Below, one piece after another: positions 27,675 to 36,607 of a stretch of DNA of 64,000 nt; within the stretch, counting starts at the first letter, position 1, and each line of letters opens with the position of its first letter. Where the stretch lies: the NCBI GenBank assembly GCA_963677015.1, contig OY781533.1:1302001-1366000 (forward strand). The letters run 5' to 3'. The notes beneath the pieces were generated by a model that saw nothing but the letters and a program-made list of their open reading frames with translations, did no database searches and was not told the origin of the DNA. A program made the translations under genes and the position numbers. Origin of the DNA: G963556115 sp963677015. GTDB lineage: Bacteria > Planctomycetota > SZUA-567.

Positions 27675-28009
27675 CTGAGAAACAATATTCAGAAAATGCT
27701 CAGGAAGCTCTTAGTACAAAAATAGCGCAGGCAGTTGATTGCGGTACTGAAAATATCACTGCTGCCGATATTGAGCAGACTGCAGGGGTGGCAGAGTCCG
27801 AACTTGAAATTTCTGGACAAGTCTCTGATATTTCAGAGGTTACTAACAGTGACTCGGAGAGTGTCGGTCAGGGTCAAGAGGATGTTTCGTCCAGGCACTC
27901 CGGGACAAAAAAATTGGGCATAGAAAATTCTTCGCGGCGTTATCCGAGTGCTGAAAAGGAATTGCCGCCGGTTATCAGACCGCAATGGAAGGGTGACGAA
28001 GGCAGATAA
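27662..28009 (+). CDS. C-terminal tail of the ParA-type ATPase in the -1 frame
   Basis: Directly after the A10 run the -1 frame is open for 115 codons to the stop at 28007-28009, with no start codon for the first 42. The product is acidic and polar, rich in Ser, Glu, Thr and Gln (SEVTNSDSESVGQGQED), then turns basic and proline-containing (SSRRYPSAEKELPPVIRP). It looks like a disordered tail of the ATPase, giving a fusion of about 373 residues if the ribosome or polymerase shifts, or if one A is miscounted. No independent ribosome binding site is convincing for the internal ATG at 27788. Confidence 0.6.
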   Translation, partial: TTSITEKQYSENAQEALSTKIAQAVDCGTENITAADIEQTAGVAESELEISGQVSDISEVTNSDSESVGQGQEDVSSRHSGTKKLGIENSSRRYPSAEKELPPVIRPQWKGDEGR

Positions 28010-28326
28010 TTTGAGCTTCTTTTAGGCCTCAGGAATCAACGGGATAATCTGGATTGATTCCCAGTGTTGTGTGTGTAGTAAAGAAATTTATTAACCGGTT
28101 GTAGTTTGGGCAATTTTTGTTTATAATTCTGCAGCTGGGTAAATTACTTATTTGTTGAAAAAGTGTGTTTGTCGTGGCGGTTTCAGGTTAATTTTCCAGT
28201 AGTTTCTGGTTGGCATCAGCTGATATGTATGCTGTCTGAATTTTTAAGCTAACCTTGGTAAGTGTTGCTTCGCAGCAGGTATGATGCAGCTATTGACCTG
28301 CTGGTTTATTAATGTAGAATATAGCC
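28010..28326. other. intergenic region with one inverted repeat
   Basis: About 315 bases. GGAATCAA at 28032-28039 and TTGATTCC at 28054-28061 could form a hairpin, but no T tract follows, so termination is doubtful. Nothing else is recognised. Confidence 0.4.
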
Positions 28327-28800
28327 ATGTTTTTGATATTAGCCTTCTTATTTATAATGATTCCGGTAGTTGAGTTTAGAATTCTCTGGGCTCTGGGAGA
28401 GAATATCGGGATTATGCAGACTCTGGCGATTGTCATTATAACCGGGCTTGTCGGGGCGCAGTTGGCCCGAAGTCAGGGGATCAAGGTACTTAATTCTTTG
28501 AATTCTGAGCTGCGCTCGGGGAAAATGCCGGCAGATTCTCTTCTATCGGGAGCACTGGTGCTGGTAGGGGGAGTATTACTGGTTACCCCCGGAATCATGA
28601 CCGATGCTTTCGGTCTTTGCCTGATGCTTCCGCCTTTTAGAGCGCTTATTGCGCGGGTCCTAAAAAAATATTTCAAATCTCATTTCAATATTGTCAATAT
28701 GAATAATTTTCAAAATGGTGCCGATACAGGGTTTTCTGGGCAAAATAAGGAAAATCCTAATTTTGTCGATGTCAATGTTGTTGATGAGGATGATGACTGA
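28327..28800 (+). CDS. fxsA: FxsA family membrane protein
   Basis: A 157-residue inner-membrane protein. The first helix is LAFLFIMIPVVEFRILW; the segment VIITGLVGAQLARSQG and LVGGVLLVTPGIMTDAFGLCLMLPPFR match FxsA proteins closely. FxsA overproduction lets F plasmid-bearing E. coli escape phage T7 exclusion, but its normal role is unclear. A polar Asn-rich cytoplasmic tail ends in an acidic patch (VNVVDEDDD). It starts a unit with pgsA-like and DUF362 genes. Confidence 0.88.
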   Translation: MFLILAFLFIMIPVVEFRILWALGENIGIMQTLAIVIITGLVGAQLARSQGIKVLNSLNSELRSGKMPADSLLSGALVLVGGVLLVTPGIMTDAFGLCLMLPPFRALIARVLKKYFKSHFNIVNMNNFQNGADTGFSGQNKENPNFVDVNVVDEDDD

Positions 28801-28825
28801 ATAATAATGTCTGGGATAATTTAAC

Positions 28826-29446
28826 ATGGATAAAAATATATATAATTTACCGAATGCATTGACTATTTTTCGTTTTCCAGCCGGATTGGCGCTTTTATGG
28901 CTGCTCATGCAGTACAATACACCGGAGGTCGGTAATACCGGTAAGGGCTGGGTCTCAATTCTGATAGCGATTTTTGCTATTCTGGCATTTCTTTCTGATC
29001 TTTTCGACGGCAAGTTAGCGCGCAAGCACGGGATTGTCACGAATTTTGGCAAAATGCTGGATCCTGTTGCTGACAGTATGCTCTTTACTCTGCTGATGCT
29101 CGGGCTGGCTATGTCTCCAAGATTCGAGGTGAGTATCTGGTTTACAGTGATTATGCTGTACCGTGAGGCCGGGGTACAGATTATGAGGCGTTATGCAGCT
29201 GTCGGCGGGGTCGTACTGATGGCCGGCTGGGCCGGGAAAGCCAAGATGTTTGTACAGTGTATCGGTATGGGGGTACTTGCGTTTCTGCTGCTGATTACGG
29301 ATTTGAACATAATCGCGGTGCCTGAATTTATTCTTTCCGGATTTGCCTGGTGGGCTTCTGCATTGTCTGCGCTTGTCGGCATGATAAGTCTGGCGCTGTA
29401 TATCAAACAGCTGCCGGAGATGATGAAGGAGCAGGCGAGCAAGTAG
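28826..29446 (+). CDS. pgsA: CDP-alcohol phosphatidyltransferase (PgsA-like)
   Basis: A 206-residue integral membrane enzyme with the complete CDP-alcohol transferase motif: DLFDGKLARKHGIVTNFGKM followed by LDPVAD, i.e. DGxxAR...GxxxDxxxD. These Asp residues bind the metal and CDP-diacylglycerol. The N-terminal NLPNALTIFRF is typical of CDP-diacylglycerol-glycerol-3-phosphate 3-phosphatidyltransferase, which makes phosphatidylglycerol phosphate. Another acceptor alcohol cannot be excluded. Confidence 0.86.
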   Translation: MDKNIYNLPNALTIFRFPAGLALLWLLMQYNTPEVGNTGKGWVSILIAIFAILAFLSDLFDGKLARKHGIVTNFGKMLDPVADSMLFTLLMLGLAMSPRFEVSIWFTVIMLYREAGVQIMRRYAAVGGVVLMAGWAGKAKMFVQCIGMGVLAFLLLITDLNIIAVPEFILSGFAWWASALSALVGMISLALYIKQLPEMMKEQASK

Positions 29447-29468
29447 TTAAAAGGTAAAAGGTATATCA

Positions 29469-30638
29469 ATGACCAATACAGAGACACCTGTTGTCAGTCT
29501 TTGCCGGCAGCCGACCTATAAACTTGAAGAGGTGCAGCAGTCGATTCTGAAACTGCTGGACCCTTTTGGAGGAATAGGGCGTTTTGTAAAATCTGGTGAT
29601 AATGTCGTTCTCAAGCCGAACCTTGTCATGTCCCGCCCTGAAAGCGCCCCTGTCTGTACCAATCCCGTAGTTTTTAAAGCAGTAGCCATGCTGCTGCTTG
29701 ATCTTGGAGCCAGAGTGAGAGCTGGTGACAGTCCGGGTATGGGTTCGGCGCGTAAAGTAGCCAAGAGTGCCGGGTTACTGGCGGTGGCAGAGGAATTGGG
29801 CATTGAGATAATTGAATTTACTCCCAAAGATGTGGCTACTCCTAACGGGACATTTAAGAAGCTGACTCTGGCAAAGGAACTATTGGAGGCGGATGTGGTC
29901 ATTAATCTGCCGCGGCTGAAGACACATGGGCAGATGATGCTGACGGCAGCGACAAAGAATATGTTCGGGGCTGTTGTCGGTTCGCGTAAGTTTGAGTGGC
30001 ATTACCGGGCGGGTAAGGATTATAATGCTTTTGCCCGGATGATATATGAAATTTCCGACTGCATAAAGGCTGACCTGCATATTCTGGATGCGGTTGTGGC
30101 TATGGATGGTATGGGACCTACCGCCGGTACTCCCAATCATACCGGTTTTATGGCTGCAGGTATTGATTCAATTGCAATAGATGCAACTATGATGGATATT
30201 CTTGGGCGTGATCCTCTGGATCTTTATATGATTCAGGAGGCGACGAAAGCTGGAGATGTCGCCTGGCAGGAGCGGAAGGTAGTAGGTGAAGATGTTGCCG
30301 CTCTCAGACCTGCAAAGTGGCGCTGGCCGCGTACCGTTGATCTTGGACTTTTTGCCGGTACAGTATTTGATAAGAATCCGGCGATTAACCGCTTCTTCCG
30401 AAAATTTGCAACGGTCTATCCCAAGGCGTCTGCAAAGAAATGTGTTAAATGCAATGCCTGTGTCAGAATTTGTCCGGCTCAGGCCATGACAATGGGTAAG
30501 GATAAGGTTGAAATCGATTATGAAAAGTGTATCCGCTGTTTCTGCTGCCATGAACTTTGCCCGCATGAGGCTATGGAGACCAAGGGCGGAACTCTGGGGA
30601 AAGTGTTGAGGACTATTCTGCCGCGGCTGGTTCGCTGA
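29469..30638 (+). CDS. DUF362 protein with two-cluster ferredoxin domain
   Basis: A 389-residue protein. Residues 1 to about 290 form a DUF362 domain (VVLKPNLVMSRP, ARVRAGDSPGMGSARKVA, VVINLPRLKTHGQMMLTAATKNMFG). The C-terminus is a 2[4Fe-4S] ferredoxin with CVKCNACVRICP and CIRCFCCHELCP, eight cluster Cys in the standard spacing. The family is common in anaerobes and its reaction is not established; a redox or Fe-S related role is likely. It follows the phosphatidyltransferase by 22 bases. Confidence 0.9.
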   Translation: MTNTETPVVSLCRQPTYKLEEVQQSILKLLDPFGGIGRFVKSGDNVVLKPNLVMSRPESAPVCTNPVVFKAVAMLLLDLGARVRAGDSPGMGSARKVAKSAGLLAVAEELGIEIIEFTPKDVATPNGTFKKLTLAKELLEADVVINLPRLKTHGQMMLTAATKNMFGAVVGSRKFEWHYRAGKDYNAFARMIYEISDCIKADLHILDAVVAMDGMGPTAGTPNHTGFMAAGIDSIAIDATMMDILGRDPLDLYMIQEATKAGDVAWQERKVVGEDVAALRPAKWRWPRTVDLGLFAGTVFDKNPAINRFFRKFATVYPKASAKKCVKCNACVRICPAQAMTMGKDKVEIDYEKCIRCFCCHELCPHEAMETKGGTLGKVLRTILPRLVR

Positions 30639-30657
30639 AAATATGTATTAATTTAAT

Positions 30658-30689
30658 ATCCCCGCAGATTTATATCTGCGGGGATTTTT
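30658..30689 (+). terminator. Rho-independent terminator after the DUF362 gene
   Basis: ATCCCCGCAGAT (30658-30669) pairs perfectly with 30674-30685 around a TTAT loop, then a T tract. It may also serve the convergent DUF3467 gene. Confidence 0.92.
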
Positions 30690-30693
30690 AAAA

Positions 30694-30972
30694 CTAGTTA
30701 TTGGTATTTTTAGAATTAATTTCGCGTAATTTCTCCTGCATAGTCTCTATTGACTGGGCTAAAGCCTGCTGCAGGCGCATTGCGTTTGCCGGAGTCATTA
30801 CAATTATGTCTTTGATGACCCCCTGATTTGAGCCGCGCTGCAGATTGCCGAATTCCAGGGTTACTTCATCGGTTGAAATGTGAATATTAAATAGATCACG
30901 GTATTTATATTCAATCTCCGGATTTATATGAATTTTAATGGTTTTTTCCTGATTATTCTGAACGTCATGCAT
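30694..30972 (-). CDS. DUF3467 protein
   Basis: A small cytoplasmic protein of about 92 residues. The ATG at 30972 is preferred because an AAAGGA ribosome binding site overlaps the alternative upstream ATG at 30987. The chain (PEIEYKYRDLFNIHISTDEVTLEFGNL, then IVMTPANAMRLQQALAQSIE) matches the DUF3467 pattern of a two-strand segment followed by a long helix. Function unknown. It is transcribed alone and convergent with the DUF362 gene. Confidence 0.75.
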   Translation of the reverse strand: MHDVQNNQEKTIKIHINPEIEYKYRDLFNIHISTDEVTLEFGNLQRGSNQGVIKDIIVMTPANAMRLQQALAQSIETMQEKLREINSKNTNN

Positions 30973-31153
30973 GGGATTTCCTTTCATAAATTATAATTTT
31001 ATATGTTTAAGGGAGCTTCGTCTTTACTGAGTACTGTCCAGTAAGGTTATAACGGTGTATATTATTCTTGATTTTACCTTTAGCCTCTTTAATATTATAG
31101 GTTTTGAGGTATAATTTTAAAGTTTTATTTATTCTGCGTGTGAAAGTTTGTGT

Positions 31154-32317
31154 ATGAAGATTGCTCTGGTGAATAAGCGTTTTTCTTTGAGTGGCGGCGG
31201 GGCTGAGCGTTATGCGGTAGATCTGGCTAATGCTCTCATGGCTCAAGGGCATGAAGTGGATTGTTACGGTAATACGCTGGAGGATCTCGGTCCTGAGGCG
31301 GGGCTGTATCCGGTCAGGATGTACCGTAAACCCGGCTGGTTACGCATACTCTCATTCAACCGGAATTTTAGGAAGGTTATTTCCAAACATTTCGCGGAGT
31401 ATGATATTGTTTATGCCCTTACCCAGGCTTTTCCGGCGGATCTTTATTTTATGGGTGGGGGAGCCCATGAGCATTGGCTTTCCTTGCGGTTCCCAAATCC
31501 GTTGACTAACTATTTAAAGCGGCTGGTTACACCGGTTAATTCGGCTCAGCTCTGGCTGGAAAACAAAATTTATCAGGAGGAAAACTGCCGCGCGATTATT
31601 GCAAATTCCGAACTTGTAAAACGACACGCAGAAAAGTACGGTGCTGTCGATCCCAAGCGGGTGTTTGTTGTGCATAACGGAATTGATGATAAACGCTTCA
31701 ATCCGGAAATAGCAGCCAAATATCGAGATTCAACCCGCAAGGAATTTGGTATAGGCAGTGAAGAGTTTGTTATTTCATATCTTTCACACAACTGGGAGCG
31801 TAAAGGGCTGAAAACCATTTTTGAGGCGATGGCTCTGCTGAGGAATAAAGCCAATATCAGTACCCGTATACTTATAGCCGGACGAGGTGACGCTGCTGCA
31901 TTCAGAACTCTTGGTCTGGAACTTGGGCTGGAGGACAGTTCAATGATTTTTATTGGCTCATATGCTATGCCTGAGAAGCTGTATGTTGCCAGTGAGGTCT
32001 CGATATTACCTACAATGTATGATCCCTGTGCCGGTGTAACTGTTGAGGCGATGGCGTGCGGAGTGCCGGCGATAACAACTCCGGATAACGGCTCACATGA
32101 GTTGATACGGCATGGTTTTACCGGCTATGTTTTGAGTTCATATGCTGCTTCTGAAGAACTGTCGGAATATCTTTTCAGGCTTCAGGACCGAGAGAAGCGT
32201 GAGGAGATGGGGGCTGCTGCCAGCAGGGATGTGAGTTACAGGAATTTTCAACAGGTGGTTGCGGAGACTGTCGCGGTGATGCAGCAGGTAGCCGCAGACA
32301 AGAAAAGACAGGAATAA
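31154..32317 (+). CDS. GT4 family glycosyltransferase
   Basis: A 387-residue GT-B glycosyltransferase. The ATG at 31154 is chosen over a TTG two codons earlier. The N-terminal domain begins MKIALVNKRFSLSGGGAERYA; the acceptor part has GGGAHEHW. The C-terminal nucleotide-sugar domain contains VHNGIDDKRFNP, SHNWERKGL, and the GT4 motif ILPTMYDPCAGVTVEAMACGVP with the E(x7)E arrangement. It resembles lipopolysaccharide core GT4 enzymes such as WaaG (heptose as acceptor), though the substrate is inferred. The stop is one base before the next start. Confidence 0.87.
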   Translation: MKIALVNKRFSLSGGGAERYAVDLANALMAQGHEVDCYGNTLEDLGPEAGLYPVRMYRKPGWLRILSFNRNFRKVISKHFAEYDIVYALTQAFPADLYFMGGGAHEHWLSLRFPNPLTNYLKRLVTPVNSAQLWLENKIYQEENCRAIIANSELVKRHAEKYGAVDPKRVFVVHNGIDDKRFNPEIAAKYRDSTRKEFGIGSEEFVISYLSHNWERKGLKTIFEAMALLRNKANISTRILIAGRGDAAAFRTLGLELGLEDSSMIFIGSYAMPEKLYVASEVSILPTMYDPCAGVTVEAMACGVPAITTPDNGSHELIRHGFTGYVLSSYAASEELSEYLFRLQDREKREEMGAAASRDVSYRNFQQVVAETVAVMQQVAADKKRQE

Positions 32318-32318
32318 A

Positions 32319-33914
32319 ATGGCTGAAATTTATAAATTTGAACCTGCTTCGGACTCAAAAAAGCTGACAGAGGTTTTTCGGGACTTGGGTGTCAATCTTG
32401 ATACCCGTTGTGCGGAGATTGGTAAATGCGGCGGTTGTAGTATTGATCTGCTCTCTGGAGAACTGATCAATATTCATACGGGTGAGATTGTGCGTGGCAG
32501 ACAGCGGGTTTATGCTTGTCTTCATGCTTTATCTCCGGTAGCTCCAGCAGAAATTTCGGTTCCTGAAAAAAGCATCATTTCCGGGAAATCAAGTGCGGTT
32601 TCAAGATTCAAGATTGTCTCAGAGTTACTTCAGAGTTTCGGTGAGCGTGATATTGGAACTCAGAAGTATGGTGTTGCCATTGATATCGGTACGACTACGG
32701 TTGCGGTTATGCTGGTAAAACTTGAGGGTGCTGAAATAGCCGGGGTTGAGACTGCTTTCAATGGGCAGATAAAGTACGGGGATAATGTTCTGACCAGAAT
32801 AAAGCATTGCCAGAGTGATGTGAAGATGGTGAAAATTCTCCAGCAGGAAATAATGGATGTAACAATCTTACCTCTACTTTTGAAACTGCTGCAGCAGAGC
32901 GGTCTGGAGTTTACTGATCTGGCGGAGATCGTTATTGCCGGAAATACCACGATGCTTCATCTCTGTGCCGGCGTTAATCCTGAGACTATAGGGGTAAGTC
33001 CATTTACTCCGGTATTTACCGGTGAGAAAATATTGACTGCTGCGGAGATCTTTAATGATATCAATACTGCTGTTACTGTACGCCTTCTCCCATCAATATC
33101 GGCGTATCTGGGAGCTGATGTTTATGCCGGTGCATTGATAAGCGGTGTTCTGGAGAGTCATGAGCCGGTGGTTATTGTTGATGTTGGAACCAATGGTGAG
33201 ATGATACTTAATACCGGATCTGGAATTGCCGGTTGTTCTACAGCTGCTGGACCGGCATTTGAAGGTGCGGGACTGAGTTCAGGAACAAGGGCGGCTCATG
33301 GGGCTATCAGTCATTTTAATATCGGTGCAGGAGCGGTGGAAACTGAGATTATCGGTGGCGGTTCTGAGGCTGTGGGAATCTGCGGTACCGCATATTTTGA
33401 TTTTCTGGCGGCTGGTGTGCGTGAAGGTTTGCTTGCCATGACCGGGAGGTTTACCGATAAGTTCCGTCAGGAGTATGAGGAATTTGTCTGCGCGGGTGAG
33501 GGTGGAGGAGAGTTTTATCCTTTGGGGGTGAAGAATAGAGACGGGGTAAAGATAACTGAAGGAGATGTTTCGTCTCTACTGCAGGCGAAAGCGGCGGTCG
33601 CGGCCGGTCTGGAAACAATGTTGAACCGTTATGACTTGGAGGCGGGTGATCTGAAAAAGGTTTATCTTGCCGGAGGATTCGGTATGTATCTGGATGTTGA
33701 AGCTGCGCTTTTATCCGGGTTACTTCCGGAGGTTGAATTGTCGCAGGTTGAGCTGGTAGGGAATACTTCGCTTGCGGGTGCATATGCGGCTCTTGAAAAA
33801 ACTGAGATCTCAGAGTATCTCGGGCGGCTTGCCCCTGATATTGAGGTGGTTGAATTGAATCTGGATGAAGATTTTGAAGATACTTATATTGACAATATGC
33901 TGCTTCCCTGCTGA
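32319..33914 (+). CDS. ferredoxin-ASKHA ATPase (RACo/DUF4445-like)
   Basis: A 531-residue protein. The N-terminus is a [2Fe-2S] ferredoxin domain with CAEIGKCGGCSI and, about 45 residues on, YACLHAL. The body is an actin-fold ATPase with GVAIDIGTTTVAVMLV (phosphate 1), VDVGTNGEM (phosphate 2) and VYLAGGFGMYLDVEAA (adenosine). This is the architecture of RACo and RamA-type activators, which reduce inactivated corrinoid proteins with ATP. No corrinoid methyltransferase gene is in the window, so the partner is unknown. Translation is probably coupled to the glycosyltransferase gene. Confidence 0.86.
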   Translation: MAEIYKFEPASDSKKLTEVFRDLGVNLDTRCAEIGKCGGCSIDLLSGELINIHTGEIVRGRQRVYACLHALSPVAPAEISVPEKSIISGKSSAVSRFKIVSELLQSFGERDIGTQKYGVAIDIGTTTVAVMLVKLEGAEIAGVETAFNGQIKYGDNVLTRIKHCQSDVKMVKILQQEIMDVTILPLLLKLLQQSGLEFTDLAEIVIAGNTTMLHLCAGVNPETIGVSPFTPVFTGEKILTAAEIFNDINTAVTVRLLPSISAYLGADVYAGALISGVLESHEPVVIVDVGTNGEMILNTGSGIAGCSTAAGPAFEGAGLSSGTRAAHGAISHFNIGAGAVETEIIGGGSEAVGICGTAYFDFLAAGVREGLLAMTGRFTDKFRQEYEEFVCAGEGGGEFYPLGVKNRDGVKITEGDVSSLLQAKAAVAAGLETMLNRYDLEAGDLKKVYLAGGFGMYLDVEAALLSGLLPEVELSQVELVGNTSLAGAYAALEKTEISEYLGRLAPDIEVVELNLDEDFEDTYIDNMLLPC

Positions 33915-33925
33915 AAATGGTTTGT

Positions 33926-33954
33926 AGCAGACTTGAAATCAAGTCTGCTTTTTT
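33926..33954 (+). terminator. Rho-independent terminator after the RACo-like gene
   Basis: AGCAGACTTG (33926-33935) pairs perfectly with CAAGTCTGCT (33940-33949) around AAAT, followed by T residues. Confidence 0.92.
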
Positions 33955-33974
33955 CTTTAACGGCGGTTAAAATA

Positions 33975-34003
33975 TTGCCAAAATTTGTGACTTGAGGTAT
34001 TAT
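33975..34003 (+). promoter_or_regulatory. sigma-70 promoter for the permease-EIIA gene
   Basis: TTGCCA at 33975-33980 and TATTAT at 33998-34003 with a 17-base spacer, about 45 bases before the start codon at 34048. Confidence 0.65.
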
Positions 34004-34047
34004 AAATCAGTACTTATATATGGACTTTTTTATAAAGTGGGGTAGAT

Positions 34048-35886
34048 ATGGGAAATACACTTAAAAAAGAATTGTCATTTATCGGGGTCTTCAGCCTGGC
34101 TGCAGGAGCGATGATAAGTTCAGGTATTTTCATCCTTCCGGGAATTGCCTATGCCTCTGCCGGTCCGGCTGTGGTTCTATCATATTTTCTTGCCGGTATT
34201 CTGGCTCTTACCGGGGTGCTGAATGTGGTAGAGCTGTCTACCGCTATGCCGAAAGCCGGTGGTGATTATTATTATGTCAACCGGAGTATGGGGCCGATGC
34301 TCGGCACCCTCTCCGGGGTTATGAGCTGGTTTGCACTCTCACTGAAGACTGCTTTTGCAATATTTGGTATTGCCGAGCTTTTAGGGCTGATGCTGGGGTT
34401 TAACACAACTTCAATAGGGCTGGTTGTGTGCGGTATATTCGTCGTTATCAATATTCTTGGGGTCAAAGAGGCGGTGCGACTGGAAATTGTGTTGGTGTTA
34501 GGGCTGCTGACATTGATGATTCTGTATTTCTTTCTTGGGATAACCTCGGTTGAAGTGTCACATTTTGATCCGTTTGCTCCCAAAGGTATGGGGGCGGTAC
34601 TGCTGACGACCGGCTTTGTCTTTGTCTCTTTTGGCGGTTTGCTCAAGATCTCAAGTGTTGCGGAAGAGGTCGTGAATCCACAACGAAATATTCCTTTGGG
34701 AATGATCGTTGCCGTAGTAGTTATAACTATTCTTTATGTGCTGCTGCTGGTGGTGACTGTTGGTCTGCTGCCGGCTGAGCAACTGCAGAACTCATTGACT
34801 CCGGTCGCTGATGCTGCCGGTATATTTGCCGGAAAGATAGGCTTTTATGCTATTTCGGTTGCGGCGATGCTGGCATTTATCACAACCGCAAATGCCGGTA
34901 TTATGGCGGCGTCCAGATACCCTATTGCCTTAAGCCGTGATAATCTTCTGCCTAAGTTTCTATGTGTTATCAATAAACGTTTCGCTACGCCGGTACGTTC
35001 AGTACTGCTTACCGGGATATTTATTGCGGTAGCACTATTTCTGCCGCTGGAGGTGCTGGTTAAAGCGGCTTCTACAGTGGTTCTTACCTCCTATATTCTG
35101 GCTAATGTAGCGATTATAATTTTGCGAGAGAGCAAGCTCCAGAATTATCGTCCGTCATTTACTGCCCCTTTCTATCCCTGGATGCAGGTTCTGAGTATTA
35201 TTGCTTTTGGGGTGATAATCAGTGATATGGGGCTTACTACGCTCAAAATAAGTCTGGGAATAGTCGCCGTTGCAATGCTGCTCTACTTTTTCTATGGTAA
35301 GAAGCGAGCTGATTTTGAATCTGCCTGGGTTCATCTGATAGCCCGTGTTGGTAATAAAAAACTTGATTCCTATGACCTTGAAGCTGAGCTGAAAGGTATT
35401 ATTCATCATCGTGATGAAATTGTTTTTGATACCTTTGATGCTGTGGTCAGCAGGGCGGCTGTTCTGGATATCGAAGAGGAAATTGATCGCGATACCCTCT
35501 TTAAAAAGGTGGCGGAGGTGCTGGAAGACCGTATCGGATCCGGAAGAGAGAAGATCTGTGAGCTGCTGGAAGAACGTGAGGAGTCAAGCAGTACGGCATT
35601 TATTCCTACGGTTGCGATTCCGCATATTATTCTTGATGGGGAGAATATTTTCGAACTGGTGCTGGTGCGCAGCCGCAAAGGGATATTCTTTACAAATTCC
35701 GCTCCTAAGGTAGGTTCGATATTTGTTATTATCGGTACTCAGGATAAACGTCAGCTTCATCTGCAGGCGCTGGCAGCTATAGCTCAGGTTATTCAGGGAA
35801 AAGACTTTGATCAGCAGTGGCAGGAAGCAAAGAATGAAAATCTGCTCAAGGATATTCTATTGCTCAGCGATCGTCGAAGAGCGTAG
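34048..35886 (+). CDS. APC amino acid permease fused to a PTS EIIA-like domain
   Basis: A 612-residue protein. Residues 1 to about 420 form a twelve-helix APC permease (FSLAAGAMISSGIFILPG in helix 1, PKAGGDYYYVNR, GGLLKISSVAEEVVNPQRNIP). After a cytoplasmic linker, residues from about 470 form an EIIA type-2 (fructose/mannitol) fold with FIPTVAIPHI, where His is the phosphorylation site in true EIIA proteins. Similar fusions exist in various anaerobes; regulation by phosphorylation or ligand binding is inferred. A strong terminator lies before it and a good promoter drives it, so it is monocistronic. Confidence 0.87.
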   Translation: MGNTLKKELSFIGVFSLAAGAMISSGIFILPGIAYASAGPAVVLSYFLAGILALTGVLNVVELSTAMPKAGGDYYYVNRSMGPMLGTLSGVMSWFALSLKTAFAIFGIAELLGLMLGFNTTSIGLVVCGIFVVINILGVKEAVRLEIVLVLGLLTLMILYFFLGITSVEVSHFDPFAPKGMGAVLLTTGFVFVSFGGLLKISSVAEEVVNPQRNIPLGMIVAVVVITILYVLLLVVTVGLLPAEQLQNSLTPVADAAGIFAGKIGFYAISVAAMLAFITTANAGIMAASRYPIALSRDNLLPKFLCVINKRFATPVRSVLLTGIFIAVALFLPLEVLVKAASTVVLTSYILANVAIIILRESKLQNYRPSFTAPFYPWMQVLSIIAFGVIISDMGLTTLKISLGIVAVAMLLYFFYGKKRADFESAWVHLIARVGNKKLDSYDLEAELKGIIHHRDEIVFDTFDAVVSRAAVLDIEEEIDRDTLFKKVAEVLEDRIGSGREKICELLEEREESSSTAFIPTVAIPHIILDGENIFELVLVRSRKGIFFTNSAPKVGSIFVIIGTQDKRQLHLQALAAIAQVIQGKDFDQQWQEAKNENLLKDILLLSDRRRA

Positions 35887-35997
35887 GAGAGATAATTTTG
35901 TTTAATAATTGTTTTGCGCCAGTGATTATAATTACTCAGCTATTGCGTAGATAGTGGGCATTTGTGTTGCTTTATTACGTATTCCGGGATTTGTTAC

Positions 35998-36026
35998 TTG
36001 ATATAACTTCCTCATACCCATAGAAT
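35998..36026 (+). promoter_or_regulatory. promoter for the Cys-rich ABC operon
   Basis: TTGATA at 35998-36003 and TAGAAT at 36021-36026 with a 17-base spacer, about 40 bases before the first start. Confidence 0.55.
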
Positions 36027-36065
36027 GGGCGAAATTACGGTTTAAATTGATATAAGGTTATGGTT

Positions 36066-36527
36066 ATGACTAAAGATTATGGCAGCAGGATTTTAAGACA
36101 GAGTCTGCTCTTGGGATTTCTGGCTATCTTCTTTTTTCAGTCATTGAGTGCGGAAAAACTTATTCTCAGATCCTCACCGAGTGGTTTTTCTGTTGTTTTT
36201 TCAGAACCTCAGATCACTGGTATGTCTTCAGCGTGCACGCAGGAAGTATGTTGTCCGCTGGCAATGGTATTACCGCTTGAAGATTGTCATGCAGCTGAAA
36301 CGCTTAAGTCTGACGGTCCAATGCTGTGCTGTTCGGATCTGCCGGTGGGCGGAGGTTTGCCCTTTGCCGGTAAACTAGTTCAGACTTCGCAGGTACCGGT
36401 AAATAATAGCCTTTACTCTGACAGAGTTTTACATAGTAGTGAACCGGCAGAAATTTCTGCAGGTTATCTGCTTTCACTTCCACATGGCCCTCCAGGCTAT
36501 GTCAAGACGACAGTTCTGCGTCTGTGA
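36066..36527 (+). CDS. small exported Cys-rich protein
   Basis: No recognised family. The ATG at 36066 is preferred to 36060, giving AAGG a 9-base spacing. The 153-residue product has a signal peptide (LLLGFLAIFFFQSLSA). The mature part has a cluster of Cys: SSACTQEVCCPLA, EDCHAAE, and MLCCSDLP, i.e. two vicinal pairs and two single Cys within about 45 residues. Such spacing suggests metal binding or disulfide exchange. It opens an operon with a thioredoxin-fold protein and an FtsX-type ABC exporter, though 125 bases separate it from the next gene. Confidence 0.72.
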   Translation: MTKDYGSRILRQSLLLGFLAIFFFQSLSAEKLILRSSPSGFSVVFSEPQITGMSSACTQEVCCPLAMVLPLEDCHAAETLKSDGPMLCCSDLPVGGGLPFAGKLVQTSQVPVNNSLYSDRVLHSSEPAEISAGYLLSLPHGPPGYVKTTVLRL

Positions 36528-36607
36528 TTTTTATTAAATAGTGGTTTGAAATTTTTGGGTGAGCATCAATTAGGTGCTTATCTGTAAGGACTATTGTTTA
36601 ATAACCT

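Noticed and set aside
27735..27923. ORF in a third frame over the ParA tail
   Set aside because: It overlaps the longer, better supported -1 frame and has no signals of its own.
28032..28061. Hairpin after the ParA tail as a terminator
   Set aside because: Only an 8-base stem with a 14-base loop and no T tract.
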